From Margaritifera margaritifera (taxonomy: Eukaryota; Mollusca; Bivalvia; Unionida; Margaritiferidae), in contig JAQPZY010001670.1 of assembly GCA_029931535.1 (NCBI GenBank), positions 1,364,001-1,428,000 of the forward strand: a stretch of DNA of 64,000 nucleotides, in the 5' to 3' direction. Position numbers and translations under genes: made by a program. A model generated the notes under the pieces. The model searched no databases. It worked only from the letters and a program-made list of their open reading frames with translations, and was not told the origin of the DNA. Positions 33,830 to 44,934 of the stretch are shown piece after piece (position 1 is the stretch's first letter; each line of letters opens with the position of its first letter).

Positions 33830-34990
33830 TCCATATGTTTGATTCAATTAAATCAGACTTAGAATATGGGCTTGTGTCATCAAAATCTTGACAAGATCAA
33901 TAATGAGTGAAATCCTTGCACAATAATGAGGTTATCTTGTATCTAATTTGCTGAGATTGTTACCACTCTTGTAGCCATATTCCTGATCTGATTTTGATCA
34001 AACTGGAATATAAGCTTATATCCTTAAATTCTCAGATGAGTTCAATAATGAGTGAGATACATGCATAATGATGAGGTGATCTTGCATCTGATTGGTTGAA
34101 CTTGTTACTGCTCTGGAAGCCATATTTCTGATCTGATTTTGATCAAATTTGGAATATATTTTTATATCATCAAGATCTTAGACAAGTTTGATAATGAGTG
34201 AGATGCACACATATTCATGAAGTGATTGGCTGAACTTTTTACCACTCTGGAAACCATATGTTTTATTCAATTTTTATCAAACTTGAAATATGAGTTTGTA
34301 TCATCAATATCTTTGTTGGGTTCGATAATGATTGAGGTCCATGCATATTATTGAGTTGATCTTGCATCAGCATCAGATTGTTTGATCAGCTTGTTTCACC
34401 TTTGGAAGTCATAATTCTGACATGATTTTTAAAAAATCAAACTTAGAATATGGGCTTTTATCTTCAAGATCATGAATGAGCTCAATAATGAGCAAGATCC
34501 ACCCATATTAAAGAGGTGATCTTTATGGTGATTGGCTAAGCTCATTACCATTGTAGAGACTGTATTTCTAATCCAATTTTTATGAAATTTAGCAAATAGG
34601 CTTAAATCACCAATATTTTGGACGAGTACAGTTTTGAGTAAGATTTATACATATTAATGAAATGATGATGCATTTAATTTGTTGAGCTTTGTACCACTTC
34701 ATAGGCTGTGTTTTTGACCTGATTTTAATGAAACTTGGTAAATAGGGTAATACTATTAGAATGTTGGATGGTTTCTATTATGACTGAGACCTATGGATAT
34801 TTATGAGGTGATGGTTTTTTTTAACACTCTAGAGACTGCATTTTTAATGAGTTTTGATCAAACTTGGTAAATATGCATGTGTCATAAAGATCTTAGTTGA
34901 GTATGAGTATGAGTGAAATTCATGCATATTAATGATGCAACCTTGTATCTGATTGGCTGAGCTTGTCAACACTTTAGCAACTATAAAGAA
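33830..34990 (+). repeat. Repeat family E array, about 150-165 bp units
   Basis: Seven or so units with GATCTGATTTTGATCAAACT, TTATATCATCAAGATCTTAG, ATAATGAGTGAGATCCA, ATGCATATTAATGAGGTGAT and CATCTGATTGGCTGAGCTTG. The unit near 34720 has ATGAAACTTGGTAAATAGG, very close to family A. Further pieces at 36480-36594 and 38099-38430 flank the hAT insertion. Confidence 0.88.
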
Positions 34991-36353
34991 AATGTATTAA
35001 TTGTGATTTATTCACAACTCTTACTGCACAGTTACCTGTGTATATTTAATTTTTTTTTTATAGTGCATTATTATCCTACTTGTCCATATTTGTAAAGAAG
35101 TAGGGACTGGGTAGTATTAGATAGTGGACACCTATAAAGAGGATATAATTGACTCACATAAGTCTATTCAGACATTTAGGTAATTTGGGGATGAGATCAT
35201 CAATTTATGCTAGGCAGCAAAGTTAACTCATTTGGAGTTTTGGACAGTCCTACAAGGGTAACTATTTGCAGGCATGATCTCTATCATATCAAACTGTTGT
35301 GAAATTAAGGATGAATTCAGGGGCCAATCAGGATTGATGTCATTGAATAATTTACTCTCATTAAGACCAATCAAGATGGACTTCATTGAATAATTAGTCC
35401 AATTATTTATTAATGTATTTATGAGGCCAACACACTGCACATACTTGTGGCAACTACGAGGTCACCATTAACCAATCAGAATCAAGCTAAGACTTAACTA
35501 ATTAATGATTATGTATATGATGTCATTACTAGCCAATCAAAATTGGGGTTGAGGAAATGGTTTGGCTCTGGGGCACTAGACATCAGTGTTTGGATTCATG
35601 ATCAATCAAGATGCCCATGTTCATGTTCATTTAACTTGCAGTGATTCTGTTCTTTCTTCTAATTGTTTTAACTGAAAATCCCACCACCATCCCCAGGCAC
35701 TGCCTTAAAGTATTCTATGCCATATGCACAGTACAACAAAATTAACTGTTCATCTGCTTATCTGTCGTTGGGGCTGCTCACTCACCAATGGCCTCTGTTT
35801 TACCCCCAATCTGGATACTCTTTCACCTACTAATTTAGTAACTACAACTGACTTGATTTCACCTGGGTTTTCAATTACTTCATGATCGGGGATCATCCTC
35901 GCTGTTCAGCCTCTGGGATCAGTCTAGATCTAGAGTAGGGATTATGCTGGGATCACCCAAGTACAGACCTTGGGATCACCCCAGGTCAGTAGAATATTAG
36001 AATAAGGGGTACAGTAAGGTTGGGATCAACCTGCCTTAGGCAGCTTCTGGGAGCAGCCCAGCTCCAAAGTAGAGACTATACTGGGACCACCCCAGTACAG
36101 ACCTTGGGATCACTCCAGGTCAGTAGAATATTAGAATAAGGGGTATAGAAAGGCTAGGATCAACCCACCTTAGGGCAATTTCTTTTTTTTTCAAGTGAGT
36201 AGCCCGCACAGAAGCCAAATTTATTTATGTTTTTATATATGTTGGGGAAGGTTCTCCAAACTCTAGAGTAACCACTAGGATGCCTATGTGTCATGATGTT
36301 TAGAATTAGATAATATTGTTTACATGATTAGGATATTCTAGTTCTTTTGGTTG

Positions 36354-36405
<52 letters not shown>

Positions 36406-36479
36406 GAGATTAATGTACATAGCATTTTTATGTAGGTAATCACAGAATATACCAATTTTAACAGACTTCTGATCTTGAG
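34991..36479. other. Intron sequence with a 134-bp direct duplication and (TA)n(GA)n
   Basis: GTACAGACCTTGGGATCAC recurs at 35961 and 36095 with ATTAGAATAAGGGGTA downstream each time, giving a 134-bp direct repeat spanning about 35915-36180. The palindrome TCTAGATCTAGA occurs at about 35924 and again at 38389. A (TA)n(GA)n run lies at 36353-36400. No gene seen. Confidence 0.7.
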
Positions 36480-36594
36480 TTGTGTATAAATTTCAGATCA
36501 GATTTTATTAAAACTTGATAAATACTTTTATATTCATGCATATTAATGATTTGACCTTGCATCTGAATGGCTGGGCTTGTCAACACTCTAGCAA

Positions 36595-38098
36595 TAGGGG
36601 TGAAATGATTAATCAATATATCGATGTATTGATACTTTTTCTATATCGATACCCATATCGATATAAGAGGGAAAGAATCGATACAAAACAATACTTACTC
36701 TAAGCAAGTTACTTTAATCTTCAGCAGTTGTGAATAATTATTAAATTGAGAATTCATCTGAGAAAGCCATAGCGAGTACATGCACTCATTTCTGTCAGTA
36801 AAAAATAAGAGCAATTGACAACATCCTCTTGCCTTCTACAAATTAACACAAGGTGACTAACTCACGTGGTTTGAAATCTGCCCCTGTCTCCCACCCCAAT
36901 TCCATGCTAATTAGTTTATTTCGTCTGCATCTTCGGCCACTGATAAAATATATCAGTGGAAAGAAGACATTGCTGATTTCTTCCCTATGTATGATTTAAG
37001 CACTTTACTGATCATTTAATAACCACTTTTACATAAAATTTATATGTTGCATCACATCTTGTCTACTTGGATCGAATTGAAGGCTACAAATCCGGTGTGT
37101 CACACAGTGTTACATGCATTTCGGATTAGTGGTTATTGTTTGTTCAAGTCCAGGGTAAAACAATGACCACCAATTATAACTAACTGAAGCGTGATCACTG
37201 CATGACATCAGAAATATTGGCATCCAAAACTCTAAATAGATACAAAGCAACATAGAAACTTCACACAAAAGTGACTATTAAATGATATGTGTAAAGTACT
37301 TAAATCGTACATGGGGAATAAGTTTGGAATATCTCCTTTTATGTTGATATATGTAATCAGCGACCGAACCTGCCAATGGGATTAAAACAAAAAAAAAAAA
37401 AGCACAGAATCAGCAAGGGGGCAGATTCCAAACCACACGAGTTATAGCCACCTCATCAATTTGTAGAAAGGGAGTGGGTGTTGTCAATAATTTCCTTTTT
37501 CACTGACAGAAAACAAATGTCTGGCCGCGGCAGTTGATTTGCATCTGCAGGAAGTACAATGTGAACAATTTGGCTATTAGTTATCTCCGCTCCAGCACTC
37601 GGACTTGTTCTAGATAAGAATTTCCTTGCACAAGGAAATTGCACTGTTTCTTCTGTTTTGAAGATAACACCGTAATTTCTTCAAAATTTAAGTGAAGACA
37701 TGAAACTGGCAATAAGCTGTTTGGAAAACATTCATTCAATGTAAAACAAAGGGTGTGGTGACCAGGATGAGTCATGATTATGATCGAATGGAGCAGCCTG
37801 AAATGGTCACAGGGGTGAATACAAATCACTAACAGTTAGTCTGTTTAGAAGTATTTTTTAAAAAAAATCTTGTCAAGGATGAGAATGGCATATGAACAGA
37901 TGTTAAGTCTATGTTTGTTTGTAATCTGCATACACCGAGTATGTCAACACATAAAAAATGGCACCACCCTACCATTGACAGACATTCTAAAGATGAAAAG
38001 ACCATCAAGATGATATGTGTATCGATAATGTATCCTATCGTAGACTGTGTATCGAGAATCATATCGATTTGTGGCAGAAGTGTATCATTTCACCCCTA
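36595..38098. mobile_element. hAT superfamily DNA transposon, non-autonomous, 1504 bp
   Basis: The ends are TAGGGGTGAAATGAT and ATCATTTCACCCCTA, a perfect 15-bp TIR in the hAT T/CAGGGGTG style. The flanking 8-bp target duplications are identical: TCTAGCAA at 36587-36594 and 38099-38106. Subterminal regions are rich in ATATCGAT/ATCGATA words. It interrupts a family-E repeat unit, and no transposase with a BED finger or dimerisation domain is recognisable. A related end fragment is at 6532. Confidence 0.95.
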
Positions 38099-38431
38099 TC
38101 TAGCAACTATATTTGTGATCAGATTTTGACCAAACTTGGTAAATAGTCTGATATTATCAAGAAGTTGGATGAGTGTGACTATGGGCAAGATTTGTTCATA
38201 TTAATGAGATAATCTTGTATCTGATTGGCTAAGATTTTTACCCCTCTGGAGACCAAATTCCAATCATATTTTGTTCCACCTTGGGAACAAGCTTATATTA
38301 TTAATTGTTGTAGACAGGTTCTATAATAAATGAGATCTCTGGATTTTAATGAGATACCTTGCATCTGATTGACTGAGCTTGTTGTCAGTCTAGATCTAGA
38401 GACTATATATCTCATCCAATTTTGTATAAAA
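38099..38431 (+). repeat. Repeat family E, continuation after the hAT element
   Basis: GATCAGATTTTGACCAAACT and CTGATTGGCTAAG-type landmarks, about two units, ending where the reverse LINE's (TAA)n tail begins. Confidence 0.85.
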
Positions 38432-40350
38432 CTTGTGAGTAATAATAATAATTGTTTGTTTAACGATGATAGTTCAGTTAGAATACAGATGTATGTAGTC
38501 TCCAATGCGGCCCTCAACTAATCTATTTTTCCATGAATCAGAATGTTCGGGAACAAAAAGTTGCATAATGATGAGCAATGTCATTATAAACAGCATCTAA
38601 AAAATAATAGATGGTGATATAGAGAATCAAATGACAATAACACATGAAGTATAAGAAATTATTCAAAAATAATGGTTCAAACATGTAAGATATTTTTCTT
38701 TTAAACTTTCAACACATTTCACTGCTTGACCATGTTCAGGCAAAGAGTTCCATATCCTTGCTTCAGAATATTTTTTAAGTGACTTTGTGATGTTGATCTT
38801 AAAGTATAGGGCCCATGATTTTAGTCCTAAAGTTTTTTCATTTATTCTGGCATATTACAATTTTCATATTTATATAAAAAGTAATGTTTTATGAAAGTTT
38901 GTTCAGTCACTTAATTTCGTTCCATTTCAGCATGAGGAGCATCTAAAATTAAGAGAGCAGCTCACTTCTGAATCTTGTGTATTCTTGTTAACTGGTTCTT
39001 AAAGCAGTTTCCCCATATTGTCAAATAATAGTTAGTAGCTGGCAAAATGTAGGCATTATATAATAGATGATTCTAGTTTTTTTGGATAGGTATTTCCAAA
39101 TCTTACTTTACAAAGTTATTGTACTTTTAAGGGATTTACATAGTTATTCTATTTTAAATCACTTTGAACTAGCACTCCTAAAAGCTTGTCATCTTTAGCA
39201 TTTTCAGTCAATTGACCATTTTTCATCAAACTGAGGACTATCTCAGAAGTGGAATGCTTTTTCAAATGTGACTATTAGGGTTGTTCCAGTAAAATATACT
39301 TAGGACCCATGGAAGGCACTTTCATTGTAGAGTTATCACTCATAGATGCAATTTAGAATATTTTATCATTTTCAAATGAAATAATTGAGTAATCAGGCTA
39401 CCCTGGCATTTATGTTAAAAACTGCCTTTCCTGTGTACTGTGTAAGTTCAAATGGAAAAGCCCTTGCCATATATCATGTTTTTAATTCATTTATAACCGT
39501 CTGATTTTGTTTTGAGACCATCTCAGTATTTCTTAGATCAGAGTTCAATAGAGCCTGTCCAATATTTACATTACAATCAGCTGATACTGCTGCACCACCT
39601 ACAAATAAGTCTGTGTTTGTGTTCTCTGTTAAAGGGTAAAGTCCTTTATGAATATAACAAAGAGCAGTGGTCCTAAGAATGAACCCTGGGGAATACCAAG
39701 TTTAATTTCAAGTGAGCCAGATTGTATGTATCCAACTTGAACTCATTGTGTTCCATGAGACCGTTATGTTAAGGACCAGTTTATTACATTTGTATCAGTT
39801 CTGTAACATTTTAATTTTGATCGTAGCACATTGTAATCAACAAATTTAAAAGCCTTTCCGAAGTCCAAGGGTACACCTGTTAGATTCCCTTTGTCTATTT
39901 CCTGCAAGCCAACAGTCTGTAAGTTTTATTGGAACTTTTTGGCAAGAAGAACCCTTGCAAAAACCTGACTGTTCTTTGTGAAAGAGCGAGAACATATTGA
40001 AGTATTCATATACTTGATTGGGAATCAGTTTCTCAAACATTTGACATAATTTATGGAGGAAAAAAAGGTGTCTTTAGTTTCCAGGGTCCAACTTTGAGCC
40101 ATTTCTGTGAACTGGGGTCACTTTCACTTGTGCTAGTTTTCCTGGAAAAACACCAGAATTATTGCTCAGATTAATGAGGTAAGTTAATGATTGAGATATC
40201 ACAGGTGCAGCAACTGTTACAATTTTCATTCCTATTTCATCAAGTCCAGTGCATATGAGAATTTTGTTCATGTCAGGTTTACTTCCTTATACTTTCTATG
40301 GTGTCATTTCCCACATCATACCTTCTTTTATATACTTTTGGAGTCTGCAG
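38432..40350 (-). mobile_element. CR1/Jockey-like LINE, reverse strand, catalytically dead
   Basis: On the minus strand from about 40290 the frames read TGLDEIGMKIVTVAAPVISQ, NSGVFPGKLAQVKVTPVH, MFEKLIPNQVYEYFN, HKEQSGFCKGSSCQ, LGIPQGSFLGPLLF and, near 39590, LFVGGAAV where FADDAA-type sequence is expected: both catalytic aspartates are glycines. Below that come LSLMKNGQL, KDDKLLGVLVQSDLK and the NAYILPA-type segment near 39040. The (TAA)n at about 38437-38450 is the 3' tail. The endonuclease is missing and frameshifts are numerous. Confidence 0.82.
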
Positions 40351-40698
40351 TATTGAGAAGAGTTGTTTATTAACTCTGTCTTTTCTTTAAAACTGATACA
40401 CTTTGATGTCAAGAAAGTTATGACTAATATTACAATCTAAAATGTCTCACATAAACCACAAATATGTGCAGATCTCTTTTGATTAAGCAGGAGTCTGATA
40501 TCATCCAATTTTGGCAAATTATGCCTTACATCAAGGTTTGCAATTCTTAAGCCCTATTTTACAGGTCCTGTACAATCAGCAATTTATTGGTAATCAGGAC
40601 TTTTGGGAAGTACATGGTAAAGGATGCTTGCTTGTTGCTCTCAGTCATGCAGATTGCTTCAAACTGAGTGACATTATTTGTAATGATACATTTATTAA
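40351..40698. other. No gene recognised
   Basis: Contains an AG/GT-bounded open block near 40565-40613 that was considered as an exon and set aside. Confidence 0.4.
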
Positions 40699-41795
40699 CC
40701 AAGATAGCTTGATCTGAGTTACCAGTAGTATACAAAGTATCAACAGAGATAGCTTGATCTGAGTTACCAATATTATACAAAGTATCAAACAAGATAGCTT
40801 GATCTGAGTAACCAGTACTGTACAAAGTACCAAACAAGATAGCTTGATCTGAGTTACCAGTAGTATACAAAGTATCAACTAAGATAGTTTGATTTGAGTT
40901 ACCAGTAGTATACAAACTATCAACCCAAGATAGCTTGATCTGAGTTATCAGTACTGTACAAAGTATCAACCCAGATAGCTTGATCTGAGTTACCAGTACT
41001 ATACAAAGTATCAACCAAGATAGCTTGATCTGAGTTACCAGGAGTATACAAAGTATCAACCAAGATAGCTTGATCTGAGTTACCAGTAGTATACAAAGTA
41101 ACAACCAAGATAGCTTGATCTGAGTTACCAGTAGTATACAAAGTAACAACCAAGATAGCTTGATCTGAGATACCAGTAGTATACAAAGTAACAACCAAGA
41201 TAGCTTGATCTGAGTTACCAGGAGTATACAAAGTATCAACCAAAATAGCTTGATCGGAGATACCAGTAGTATCCAAAGTATCAACCAAGATAGCTTGATC
41301 TGAGTTACCAAGAGTATACAAAGTATCAACCAAGATGGCTTGATCTGAGTTACCAGGACTATACATAGTATCAACCAAAGATAGCTTGATCTGAGTTACC
41401 AGTAGTATACAAAGTATCAACTAAGATAGTTTGATTTGAGTTACCAGTAGTATACAAACTATCAACCCAAGATAGCTTGATCTGAGTTATCAGTACTGTA
41501 CAAAGTATCAACCAAGATAGCTTGATCTGAGTTACCAGTACTATACAAAGTAACAACCAAGATAGCTTGATCTGAGTTACCAGTACTATACAAAGTATCA
41601 ACCAAGATAGCTTGATCTGAGTTACCAGGAGTATACAAAGTATCAACCAAATTAGCTTGATCGGAGATACCAGTAGTATCCAAAGTATCAACCAAGATAG
41701 CTTGATCTGAGTTACCAAGAGTATACAAAGTGCCAACCAAGATAGCTTGATCTGAGTTACCATTTGTATACAAAGTATAAACTAAGATAGCTTGA
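40699..41795. repeat. 45-bp minisatellite, about 24-25 copies, with internal segmental duplication
   Basis: The unit starts AGATAGCTTGATCTGAGTTA and continues CCAGTAGTATACAAAGTATC. Spacing is 45 bp with occasional 46. Because 45 is divisible by three and the unit has no reverse-strand stops, long open frames run through it (up to 271 codons). A variant-rich stretch of about 130 bp beginning at 40857 recurs nearly identically at 41400, so a block of about 540 bp was duplicated within the array. Confidence 0.97.
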
Positions 41796-42310
41796 TTTGA
41801 GTAAACAGTATTATCTATCCTAATCTGATTTTTGCAAAAAATTGCATTAAATGTTATTTAGATTTACAACTTTTTCATTACTGCCTAAACTATCTATGCC
41901 ATCTAGATTCTCAGAATTTATCAAAACATCATGGCAAACATAGGTATATGTGCATTACAAATAGCATTCACATCATTATTGTCATCATGGAGAGCTCATT
42001 TATTGGTGTCTACTGACAATTGTGCTACAGGATTTCGACTTGTACTTGAAGTAATATCAAATGAACCGCATGCACAATTTAAATTAATATATTTATTACT
42101 TAGTTCTAAAAGAACATCAAACCTAAGTGACTGGAGTTTAGATTTTGGCTGGTATGCATAATGGTATCGGGTCAAATCATTACAGGTCAGGGTCATTTTG
42201 AGGTAAAATTATCTTGATTTTACATTTGTAGTGGCAACATTGAGTCTATATTTTCCCCTTTTCATTCAAGTAGATTGATTGGTCACTAAATTCACATTGT
42301 GTATTTTCAG
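41796..42310. other. Intron end before the calcium-binding EGF exon
   Basis: Overlapping open frames on both strands (41931-42196) lack domain signatures. Nothing else recognised. Confidence 0.4.
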
Positions 42311-42449
42311 TATTTGTGGGAGGCAGATGTGAAACAGACAACATCAATGAATGTACCTCAAATTCCTGTTCACAGTATGGAATGTGTCAGAACCTGGTGA
42401 ATGGCTCTAAGTGTCTGTGTCCAATTAATAGCAATTATCAGCTTCCCAG
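42311..42449 (+). CDS. Exon: Cys6 of EGF domain 2 and Cys1-Cys5 of calcium-binding EGF domain 3
   Basis: A 139-bp exon with a TATTTTCAG acceptor and an AG/GTAAGAC donor. It enters in phase 1 and leaves in phase 2, so the strict 1-1 module pattern ends here. It encodes FVGGRCETDNINECTSNS, then CSQYGMCQNLVNGSKCLCPI and NSNYQLPR. The DNINEC start (acidic-x-x-x-Glu-Cys) marks a calcium-binding EGF. Cys6 of this domain must lie in an exon beyond the window; none was recognised between 42450 and 64000. FVGGRC completes EGF2 perfectly when joined to the exon at 20519. A 62-bp tandem repeat begins within a few bases of the donor. Confidence 0.85.
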
Positions 42450-42454
42450 GTAAG

Positions 42455-42705
42455 ACTCAGTTTTCACATGCCCTGTCTACAATAATTTATTTTCGTTAAC
42501 TATATTAATTCATTTGTTACATGTATTGTCTACATTATTTTATTTTCATTAACTATCTTGACTCATTTGTCACATGCCCCATCTACAATATCTTATTTTC
42601 GTTAACTATCTTGACTCATTCCCTAATATTTTATTTTCATAAACTATCTTGACTCGTTTGTCACATGCCCTGTCAACAATATTTTATTTTCACTAACTCT
42701 CTCAA
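42455..42705. repeat. 62-bp tandem repeat directly after the splice donor
   Basis: Four to five units of CATGCCCTGTCTACAATATT, TTATTTTCGTTAACTATCTT and GACTCATTTGTCA. The third unit is shortened. Confidence 0.88.
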
Positions 42706-43019
42706 AGATCGCTATAAGGTATGAGGACCACATGCAGTTACTTAATTTGCTGAAAGGAAGTAACTTTCACAATTTGATGTGCTATGGGCATATCAGGAGT
42801 CATGATTCAGTAAGTATTGGAATTGTTAGCTGTTTCTTTGTAAAAGATAAAGCTGATTCTATGTAGGAACTATAGTCAAATATCATGTTTATGCTTCATA
42901 GTTCTGTATTTTGTTTTTGCAGCCTCGTATATATTGTTCTTTGGACCTTTTGTCTGAATTAAAGAATTTCATTTTATTTCACTGTGCCTCATCCTTTGTA
43001 TCTTTATGTATTTTTCACA

Positions 43020-43170
43020 GTGGAGATGTTCATTAAGGTTAATGTACCCATTTTTGTCATTACACCATGTATTTTGGCCATAGGACTTGATGCGAACACA
43101 GCAGAGACTATACATTGTAATTAGTTCTAATTGATAGGAGTATACATAGATTACATTATTGTAATTACAA
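43020..43170 (-). repeat. Dispersed repeat X, copy 1
   Basis: TTTTGTCATTACACCATGTA, TTGGCCATAGGACT and AATTCTAATTGATAGGAGTA-like blocks match the complement of 60955-61105. Family A follows in the same relative order. Confidence 0.75.
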
Positions 43171-43269
43171 AAAGTATGAATATTTAATTAAGTACCACTA
43201 GCACAAACAATTTGTTATATCCCCCACCTCTAAAGTCTGGAGGTATAAAGTAATCCTGGTGTCTCTCCA

Positions 43270-44190
43270 TCCTTCTGTCCATTCATACCAGCACTCATTA
43301 GGACAACTAGTCTCACAGTTGTTGATAGATTGCCATGAAACTTGGTAAATATTATGGTTATCACCTGAAGATGCACATCATCAAATCACTTTGTTCCTGC
43401 AATTTTTGTAAGAGTTATTGTCCTTATTTGGCTTGTATCTGCGTATAACACAATCTTGTTAGAACAACTAGTCCAGCAGTTTTGGATGGATTGCCATGAA
43501 ACTTGGTAATTTTGTCTTTCAATCTATGACAATCTCATTAGCACAACTAGCCCCAAAGGTTTTGATGGATTGCCATGAAACTTGGTAATTATTATGGTCA
43601 TCAGCTGAAGATATGCATATTGACAGATCACTTAGCTCCTGCAATTTTTGTTAGAGTTATTGCCCTTTTTGTCTTGTAGCCTAATGTAGTGTATGACACT
43701 ACCCTGTTTGTGCAACTAGTCTCACTATTTTTTAAGGATTGCCATGAAAATTGGTAATATTATGGTCATGTGCTGAAGATGCACAGGTCAACAAATCACT
43801 GTGTGCACAATTTTTGCCTTTTTTGTCTTGTCACTTGATACAGTATCTGACACAGATCTCCTTAGCACAACTAGTTCTACAGTTTTTAGGTGGGTTGCCA
43901 TGAAATTTGGTAAATATTATGTTCATAACCTGAAGATGCACATATAGACAAATTACTTTGCTCCCTCAATTTTAGTGAAGAGTTATTACCCTTTTTGTTA
44001 TGTATTTTGATGCAGTATATGCACAATATTGTTAATGCAAGTAGTCACCGTCTTTTTGATGGATTGACATGAAGCTTGGTAAATATTATGGTCAGAATCT
44101 GATGATACGCAAAGTGACAGATCACCTTGCTCATGCCATTTTTTTTTGGAGCTATTGCCCTTTTTGCATGGTAGCAGTTACCAAATTGAT
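43270..44190 (-). repeat. Repeat family A array, reverse orientation, about six units
   Basis: ATTGCCATGAAACTTGGTAA recurs at about 43329, 43490, 43568, 43737, 43895 and 44065 (the last as GACATGAAGC), mostly 160 bp or half that apart. GATGCACAT and TTTTTGTTAGAGTTATTGCC fill each unit. Confidence 0.9.
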
Positions 44191-44934
44191 GCATTTTAAA
44201 TGAGAATTCTTAAAACAGTTATTAAATGTTTAATTGGGGTGGGGGGCAGAGAACCATTCATTGGTACATATATATGTGTGTATAAAAAAACTGGCAACTT
44301 AAATGTACTCGCCAGCTAATTTCATGGTATCCATAATAGTAGTTCCATCAAAAATATGCACAAAGAAGCATAATTTCTAGAATTTGTCTGCTAGATTCCA
44401 TTCGAATCCAAATACTTAATTTCTTGCTAATTACACACACACTAACGTAAGAATCACTGTATTTCCAAAACATTCATATTTGCTGGACATGTCCAAAGGG
44501 TCTGACTTTTGTTACCAACAGTAAAATGCATATATCAGACATTGGGAGTTTCCAAACAAAAATTTGTATTTAGGCTTGAAAAATAATTTAACTGATAATT
44601 CATACAGGAGGTCAAAGGTATTGACCTCATAATGTACTTTCGATTAACACTTGAATGGTTGTGTATAATTGCCTGGACCCAGTATGGGAATAAACCATTC
44701 GATTTCATGGGCAAAGAGCGATCTCCATAAAAACAGTTGAGTCATTCTCTAAAAGACAGAGGAAAAATAAATAAAATAAACCCAATATTAATTTAAATTT
44801 TATTTATAACTATGGCTTTGCACTACAGCAGAGGAAAAATGGGGAGTTGTGTGTTTGATTAATATAGCAAATTCCTCCACCTCTTCAACTAAAATAGTTC
44901 TGTTCCAGTCATTGGTCTGCAGCAGTACAGGCTA
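44191..44934. other. No gene recognised
   Basis: Unannotated AT-rich sequence up to the TIR element. Confidence 0.4.

Noticed and set aside
40511..40717. Block after TTTTACAG with FIGNQDFWEVHG and a following GTAAAG, possible exon
   Set aside because: Lacks cysteine spacing or any family signature, phase differs from neighbouring exons, and it runs straight into the 45-bp repeat.
40559..41763. Reverse open frame of 271 codons and two others of 130-166 codons, possible repeat protein
   Set aside because: A 45-bp stop-free unit forces open frames; several frames are open at once, none has a start context, signal peptide or codon bias.
40699..41795. Regularly spaced repeats considered as a CRISPR-like array
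   Set aside because: The units are contiguous with no unique spacers; it is a minisatellite in a eukaryotic intron.
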